Shown in pieces: positions 60,360-64,000 of a stretch of DNA of 64,000 bases. The position numbers and the translations under genes were made by a program. The stretch is from the NCBI RefSeq assembly GCF_044784365.2, contig NZ_CP173065.2; one strand, 5' to 3'. Numbering within the stretch: position 1 is the first letter of the stretch; each line of letters begins with the position of its first letter. This DNA is from Cetobacterium_A somerae. GTDB taxonomy: Bacteria > Fusobacteriota > Fusobacteriia > Fusobacteriales > Fusobacteriaceae. Below the pieces are notes generated by a model. It was not told the DNA's origin and searched no databases. It was given only the letters and a program-made list of their open reading frames with translations.

Positions 60360-61061
60360 TTAATAACTAACAACAATATCAATGATAGTTCCAGCAGGGA
60401 CAGTTTCACCAATATGAGTAGTTTCAACAACAATTCCTTTTTCTAAATTAGGAATTACTTTTTCTTTAACAACGCCAACAATAAGACCTTTTGAAATTAA
60501 TTCGTTGGTAGCCTCTTCATATGTAAATCCGATTGTATCAGGAACTTCCACAGAAGCTACAGAATTAGAATTACTTAATAAAAGAGATACTCCTTTGTTT
60601 TTTTGAGTGTTTTGGCCTAAAGATGGAGTTGTGGCTAAAACAGTATTGTATGGTAAGTTTGAAGATGTATAAGAAACTTTTTTTATTTTAACTCCTTCTT
60701 CTTGGAGTTTAGCTGAAACTTCGATAAGGTTTTTATTTGTAAAATCAGGCATAGTATAGTCATCTTTACCTTTGCTTAACCAAACTCTAACAGTTCTTCC
60801 CTCTTTTACAATTTTTTCAGGAGCTGGATTTTGTTTGAAGATAGTTCCAATTGGTAAATCAGAAAAATCATTTCCTGCAACGATTACATTTACTTTATCA
60901 ATAGATGGTATTTTTTCTATCTGTTTTAGATTCATTCCAACAAGATTTGGTAAAGAATAAAAACTTTTGTTAAAATATGTTTTTAAGAATATATTAAAAC
61001 TAAAAAAACAGATAAAAACAATAAGTATACATGATAGCAAATATGCTAAATATTTTTTCAT
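60360..61061 (-). CDS. Membrane-anchored PASTA-domain protein without kinase
   Basis: A 233-residue protein with an N-terminal transmembrane segment (about 5-27) followed by three PASTA repeats (about 33-100, 97-165, 168-233), each with the pattern of D/E-rich edge and closing strand (for example TMPDFTNKNLIEVSAKLQEEG and VEVPDTIGFTYEEATNELIS). PASTA domains bind muropeptides or beta-lactams. In Firmicutes this position before rsgA-rpe is held by the PASTA kinase PknB/Stk1; here the kinase domain is absent. It is 14 bp before the rsgA start region, likely one transcript. Confidence 0.88.
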   Translation of the reverse strand: MKKYLAYLLSCILIVFICFFSFNIFLKTYFNKSFYSLPNLVGMNLKQIEKIPSIDKVNVIVAGNDFSDLPIGTIFKQNPAPEKIVKEGRTVRVWLSKGKDDYTMPDFTNKNLIEVSAKLQEEGVKIKKVSYTSSNLPYNTVLATTPSLGQNTQKNKGVSLLLSNSNSVASVEVPDTIGFTYEEATNELISKGLIVGVVKEKVIPNLEKGIVVETTHIGETVPAGTIIDIVVSY

Positions 61062-61156
61062 TTTTCCTCCTAAAGTGGTGCTATGAAATTAAATAATAAA
61101 ATACTCTAAATACTTATAAAATAATATCATAGTGGCACTAAAATATCAATAATTAC

Positions 61157-61185
61157 TTGATAAATAGTAGCTTAAATGATAGAAT
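61157..61185 (+). promoter_or_regulatory. Promoter of hpt
   Basis: TTGATA (61157-61162), 17-bp spacer, TAGAAT (61180-61185), 37 bp before the start codon. Confidence 0.65.
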
Positions 61186-61222
61186 ATTTTGTAAACTATT
61201 ATTTGAAAATTAGGAGGGTAAA

Positions 61223-61747
61223 ATGGATTACACAATAGAGAAAATGATTTCTGAGGGTGATTTACAAGCTAGAATAAGAGAGGTTGCAAAAGAGATTGAA
61301 AAAGATTATGAAGGAAAAGATCTTATTTGTGTAGGTCTACTTAAGGGATCAATCATGTTCATGGCAGATTTACTAAAGAATGTGGAATTAGATTTAGCTA
61401 TGGATTTCATGAAAGTCTCTAGTTACCATGGAGGAACTGATAGTACAGGTGTAGTAAAGATTTTAAAAGATGTTGATGAAGATTTAACAGGAAAAGATGT
61501 TTTAATTATAGAGGATATAATCGATACAGGTTTAACTTTAGAATCAGTTAAAAAATTCTTAATGTCAAAACAACCAAAATCTTTAAAAGTGTGTTCTTTA
61601 TTAGATAAACCAAGTAGAAGAAAAGTAGAAATGGTTGGAGAGTATATTGGATTTGAAATTCCAGATGAGTTTGTAGTTGGATATGGTTTAGATTACGATG
61701 AGCTATATAGAAACCTTCCTTATATTGGAAAAGTAGTTAGAAAGTAA
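61223..61747 (+). CDS. hpt: Hypoxanthine phosphoribosyltransferase
   Basis: A 174-residue purine-salvage enzyme that makes IMP/GMP from hypoxanthine/guanine and PRPP. PRPP loop VLIIEDIIDTGLTLESVKKF (about 93-112), the LICVGLLKGSIMFMADLL stretch and the end EFVVGYGLDYDELYRNLPYI are family marks. It opens an operon of RNA-processing genes that runs to trmD; rsmA follows 19 bp later. Confidence 0.96.
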   Translation: MDYTIEKMISEGDLQARIREVAKEIEKDYEGKDLICVGLLKGSIMFMADLLKNVELDLAMDFMKVSSYHGGTDSTGVVKILKDVDEDLTGKDVLIIEDIIDTGLTLESVKKFLMSKQPKSLKVCSLLDKPSRRKVEMVGEYIGFEIPDEFVVGYGLDYDELYRNLPYIGKVVRK

Positions 61748-61766
61748 AAAAGTAAAAGGAGGAAAG

Positions 61767-62558
61767 ATGTCCTTTAAACATAAGAAAAAATTTGGGCAAA
61801 ACTTCTTAACAGATCAAAATGATGTTTTGAATAGAATTATGGAAGTTTCAGATGTTAAAGAAGATGAGCATATAATTGAAATTGGACCAGGAGAAGGTGC
61901 ATTAACGGCTTTATTACTAGAAAAAGCTAAAAATGTAACATGTATTGAAATTGATACTGATTTAGAAAAAATACTTACAAAAAAATATGCATCAAATCCT
62001 AAATTTAATTTAATAATGCAGGATGTTTTAACAGTAGATTTAAAAAATGTATTAAGTAAAGGAAGAGTGGTTGCTAATATTCCTTACTATATAACATCAC
62101 CAATTATAAATAAAATCATTGAAAATAGAGATATAATAAGTGAAATGTTTATAATGGTTCAAAAAGAAGTTGCAGAAAGAGTATGCTCAAAATCAGGAAA
62201 AGAGAGAAGTGTATTGACATTAGCCGTAGAGTATTATGGAGAAGCAGAGTATTTATTTACAATACCAAAAGCATTTTTTACGCCACCACCAAAGGTAGAT
62301 TCAGCTTTTATGTCAATAAAGTTTTACAATGATAGAAGATATGAGGATCGAATTTCAGAGAGTCTATTTTTTAAATATGTAAAAGCAGCTTTTTCAAACA
62401 AAAGAAAAAATATCATAAATAATCTAACAACTTTGGGATATTCTAAAGATTTTATAAGAGAAAAATTAGAAAAATTAGGAATATCAGAAACAGAAAGAGC
62501 TGAAAATTTAACAATTGAACAGTTTATAGATTTAGCTGAGATATTTGAAGAAGAATAA
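61767..62558 (+). CDS. rsmA: 16S rRNA dimethyladenosine transferase (KsgA)
   Basis: A 263-residue enzyme that dimethylates A1518/A1519 of 16S rRNA. KKKFGQNFLTD start, SAM motif IEIGPGEGALTALLLEKA (about 37-54), catalytic VANIPYYITSPIINKII and FTPPPKVDSAFMSI. The N6-adenine NxPY motif reads NIPY. A gap of 84 bp to the next gene holds no clear terminator, so it can be read through. Confidence 0.97.
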   Translation: MSFKHKKKFGQNFLTDQNDVLNRIMEVSDVKEDEHIIEIGPGEGALTALLLEKAKNVTCIEIDTDLEKILTKKYASNPKFNLIMQDVLTVDLKNVLSKGRVVANIPYYITSPIINKIIENRDIISEMFIMVQKEVAERVCSKSGKERSVLTLAVEYYGEAEYLFTIPKAFFTPPPKVDSAFMSIKFYNDRRYEDRISESLFFKYVKAAFSNKRKNIINNLTTLGYSKDFIREKLEKLGISETERAENLTIEQFIDLAEIFEEE

Positions 62559-62642
62559 AACTTTTAATAAGTGAGGCATGGATAAAAGAGGGGTTTTCCT
62601 AATTTTTGAAAGCCTCCTTTTAGCTTAAATAAGGAGTAAAAA

Positions 62643-62882
62643 ATGGATAGTTATGAATTTAAAATAAAAACAAAACGTGAGGATATAGATTTTATTAATA
62701 AAATAATGGAAGCATATGAGGGCGTTGGAATTGTAAGAACAAAAAATGCCGATGAGGGAGATTTAACAATAGTTTCTACAACTGATTTTAAAGAGGATGT
62801 TAGAATGATTGTTGAAGATTTAAATAGAAAATGGGTAAAAGCTGAAATAGTTTGGGAAGGACCTTGGTCTGGAGAGTTATAA
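62643..62882 (+). CDS. Small conserved protein (DUF4911-like)
   Basis: A 79-residue protein with an alpha/beta ferredoxin-fold pattern (DSYEFKIKTKREDIDFINKI, then DLTIVSTTDFKEDVRMIVED). I recall similar proteins as DUF4911; no function is known to me. Start at 62643 after an AAGGAG RBS (62631-62636). It lies between rsmA and khpA, suggesting a role near RNA or translation (inference). Confidence 0.72.
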   Translation: MDSYEFKIKTKREDIDFINKIMEAYEGVGIVRTKNADEGDLTIVSTTDFKEDVRMIVEDLNRKWVKAEIVWEGPWSGEL

Positions 62883-62907
62883 AATAAAAATTTAGGAGGA
62901 TAAATTT

Positions 62908-63147
62908 ATGGAAAAATTAGAGTTATTAATTAATTATATTATAGGTGAATTAGTAGAAACAAAAGAGGGAATCAGAATAAGTTATGATTTAATAGATGAT
63001 ACTGTAACATTTAAAGTAAGTGTTGCTCAAGGTGAAATGGGAAGAGTTATTGGAAAAAATGGTTTAACAGCAAATGCAATAAGAGGAGTTATGCAAGCAG
63101 CTGGAGTTAAAGATAGATTAAATGTAAATGTTGAGTTTGTAGACTAA
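62908..63147 (+). CDS. khpA: KH-domain RNA-binding protein KhpA
   Basis: A 79-residue single KH domain with the GxxG loop in GRVIGKNGLTANAIRGVM (about residues 48-65). KhpA works with KhpB in RNA binding and cell-division/cell-length control in Firmicutes. The usual neighbour rpsP is not directly upstream, but rimM and trmD follow in the expected order. Confidence 0.94.
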   Translation: MEKLELLINYIIGELVETKEGIRISYDLIDDTVTFKVSVAQGEMGRVIGKNGLTANAIRGVMQAAGVKDRLNVNVEFVD

Positions 63148-63175
63148 AATTTAAAAGAATTAAAGGAGAATATTA

Positions 63176-63691
63176 ATGGAGTTATTATCAGTTGGAAGAG
63201 TTTCAGGAACTCATCACTTAAAGGGAGCAATAAAAGTTACTTCAAATATAGATAATTTAGAGATTTTAAGTGGAAATAAAGTTATGATTGAGCTACCATC
63301 AGGAGAGGTAAAAATTTTAACTATAAAAAAAGTATCGAGCATGATAGATAAAAAATGGATTGTAGAATTTGAAGAGTTAACAAATAAAACAGATGCTGGT
63401 TTAATTCAAAATGGAGTTATAAAAGTAAGAAGAGATCTTTTAGGAATTGAAGAGGATGAGTTTTTAGCTAATGATGTAATGGGAATGAAAGTTATAACAG
63501 AAGATGGTGAAAATATAGGTGAAGTTGTAGATATATACGAAACTGCAGCTCATGATATCTATGTCATAGAAGATGAAGAGTTTGAAACAATGATTCCAGA
63601 TGTAGAAGTTTTTATAAAGAATATAGATTTCAATAAAAGAGAGATATTAGTTTCTTTAATTGAAGGAATGAGAGAAAGAAAGAAAGATTAA
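63176..63691 (+). CDS. rimM: Ribosome maturation factor RimM
   Basis: A 171-residue protein with N-terminal RimM fold (SVGRVSGTHHLKGAIKVT, about 5-22) and C-terminal PRC-barrel (about 95-170, FLANDVMGMKVITEDGENIG and the AAHDIYVIEDEEFETMIPDV stretch). It binds S19 and helps mature the 30S head. trmD begins eleven bases after its stop. Confidence 0.95.
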   Translation: MELLSVGRVSGTHHLKGAIKVTSNIDNLEILSGNKVMIELPSGEVKILTIKKVSSMIDKKWIVEFEELTNKTDAGLIQNGVIKVRRDLLGIEEDEFLANDVMGMKVITEDGENIGEVVDIYETAAHDIYVIEDEEFETMIPDVEVFIKNIDFNKREILVSLIEGMRERKKD

Positions 63692-63701
63692 GGAGAACGT
63701 T

Positions 63702-64000
63702 GTGAAAATAAATATATTAACACTATTTCCAGAGTTTTTTAATTCTTTTAAAGAACACAGTATTATAAAAAGAGCTGTGGAAAGAGAACAAGTAGAAATT
63801 AACATAGTTAATATAAGGGATTTTGCTGAAGGGAAACATAAGCAGTGTGATGATATACCTTTTGGAGGCGGAGCTGGAATGGTTATGAAACCAGAACCAT
63901 TATTAAAGGCTCTAGAGGGGAATAAAGGAAAAGTTATTTATACCTCTCCTCAAGGTGTAAAGTTAAATCAAGTATTAGCATGTGAGTTATCTACTGAAAA
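63702..64000 (+). CDS. trmD: tRNA (guanine37-N1)-methyltransferase TrmD, 5' part
   Basis: Starts with GTG at 63702 behind AGGAGA; the frame runs off the window end, with about 99 residues visible. ILTLFPEFFNSFKEHSIIKR, INIVNIRDFAEGKHKQCDDI and FGGGAGMVMKPEPLL are the typical N-terminal stretches of TrmD, the SPOUT enzyme that protects against +1 frameshifting by m1G37. No other candidate start is needed. Confidence 0.96.
   Translation, partial: MKINILTLFPEFFNSFKEHSIIKRAVEREQVEINIVNIRDFAEGKHKQCDDIPFGGGAGMVMKPEPLLKALEGNKGKVIYTSPQGVKLNQVLACELSTE

Noticed and set aside
62559..62642. Possible hairpin between rsmA and the DUF4911-like gene
   Set aside because: GAGGC and GCCTC segments could pair, but the stem is short and there is no T-run, so a terminator is not supported.
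1..64000. CRISPR arrays, tRNA or rRNA genes, insertion sequences, prophage
   Set aside because: I looked for regular spaced repeats, cloverleaf-type sequences, transposase motifs and phage modules and saw none.

Overview
The window is low-GC DNA (roughly 30% by eye) with short intergenic gaps, A/T-ending codons and strong purine-rich ribosome binding sites. The gene content points to an anaerobic, diderm member of the Fusobacteria: an FplA-like patatin autotransporter (type Vd), MlaA lipoprotein, outer-membrane-type lipoproteins, type III glutamine synthetase, a SigH-like sigma factor without sporulation genes, glycyl-radical enzymes and a soluble flavin/FeS electron-transfer operon. I cannot fix the genus from the sequence alone; a Cetobacterium/Fusobacterium relative is my best guess. 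No rRNA, tRNA, CRISPR, insertion sequence, prophage or origin was seen.

Layout. 1-6.1 kb: end of an alanine/glycine:cation symporter, an XRE/TPR regulator, CvfB, an IclR regulator and glnN. 6.1-10.3 kb (minus): thioredoxin-reductase-like protein, metallo-beta-lactamase-fold hydrolase, M20 peptidase and a DcuC-type dicarboxylate carrier. 10.6-19.8 kb (plus): the most interesting block, an operon hdrB-hdrC-hdrA-mvhD-FeS protein-(frameshifted) FeS protein-FAD/NAD(P) oxidoreductase-FrdB-like-FrdA-like-FUSC, divergent from dcuC. 19.8-24.5 kb (minus): O-methyltransferase, rsmB, an AIR-synthase-like protein and fhs. 24.7-27.7 kb: SigH-like factor and the yjjI/yjjW glycyl-radical pair. 27.7-31.3 kb (minus): FplA-like autotransporter and aroA. 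31.5-34.4 kb: DUF896 gene (frameshifted), asnS, an esterase and a lipoprotein. 34.4-38.1 kb (minus): riboflavin operon ribH-ribD-ribE-ribBA behind an FMN riboswitch with an attenuator. 38.1-46.5 kb: amidase, HU, an EF-G paralogue, corA, dnaN, potD, a TrmH-type methyltransferase and a HAD phosphatase. 46.6-55.7 kb: alpha/beta hydrolase-mlaA, a broken pepV, and a four-part ABC importer with a frameshifted binding protein. 55.7-61.1 kb (minus): L,D-transpeptidase, rqcH, MarR-FeoA regulator, rpe, rsgA and a kinase-less PASTA protein. 61.2-64 kb: hpt, rsmA, a small DUF4911-like protein, khpA, rimM and the start of trmD.

How the genes may work together. The hdr-flx-frd operon has everything needed for a soluble, NAD(P)H-linked flavin-based bifurcating complex (pyridine-nucleotide module, MvhD-type 2Fe-2S linker, HdrA flavin/FeS hub, HdrBC) plus a fumarate-reductase-like pair with no membrane anchor. 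The divergent C4-dicarboxylate carrier suggests that fumarate or succinate is the substrate. This is inference; none of it has been tested here.

Sequence quality caution: four genes are broken by small events, three of them a one-base loss in a homopolymer (15744-15750, 31521-31527, 51044-51049) and one a perfect 14-bp tandem duplication (48929-48956). All four read normally when repaired, so assembly error is a serious alternative to real mutation.
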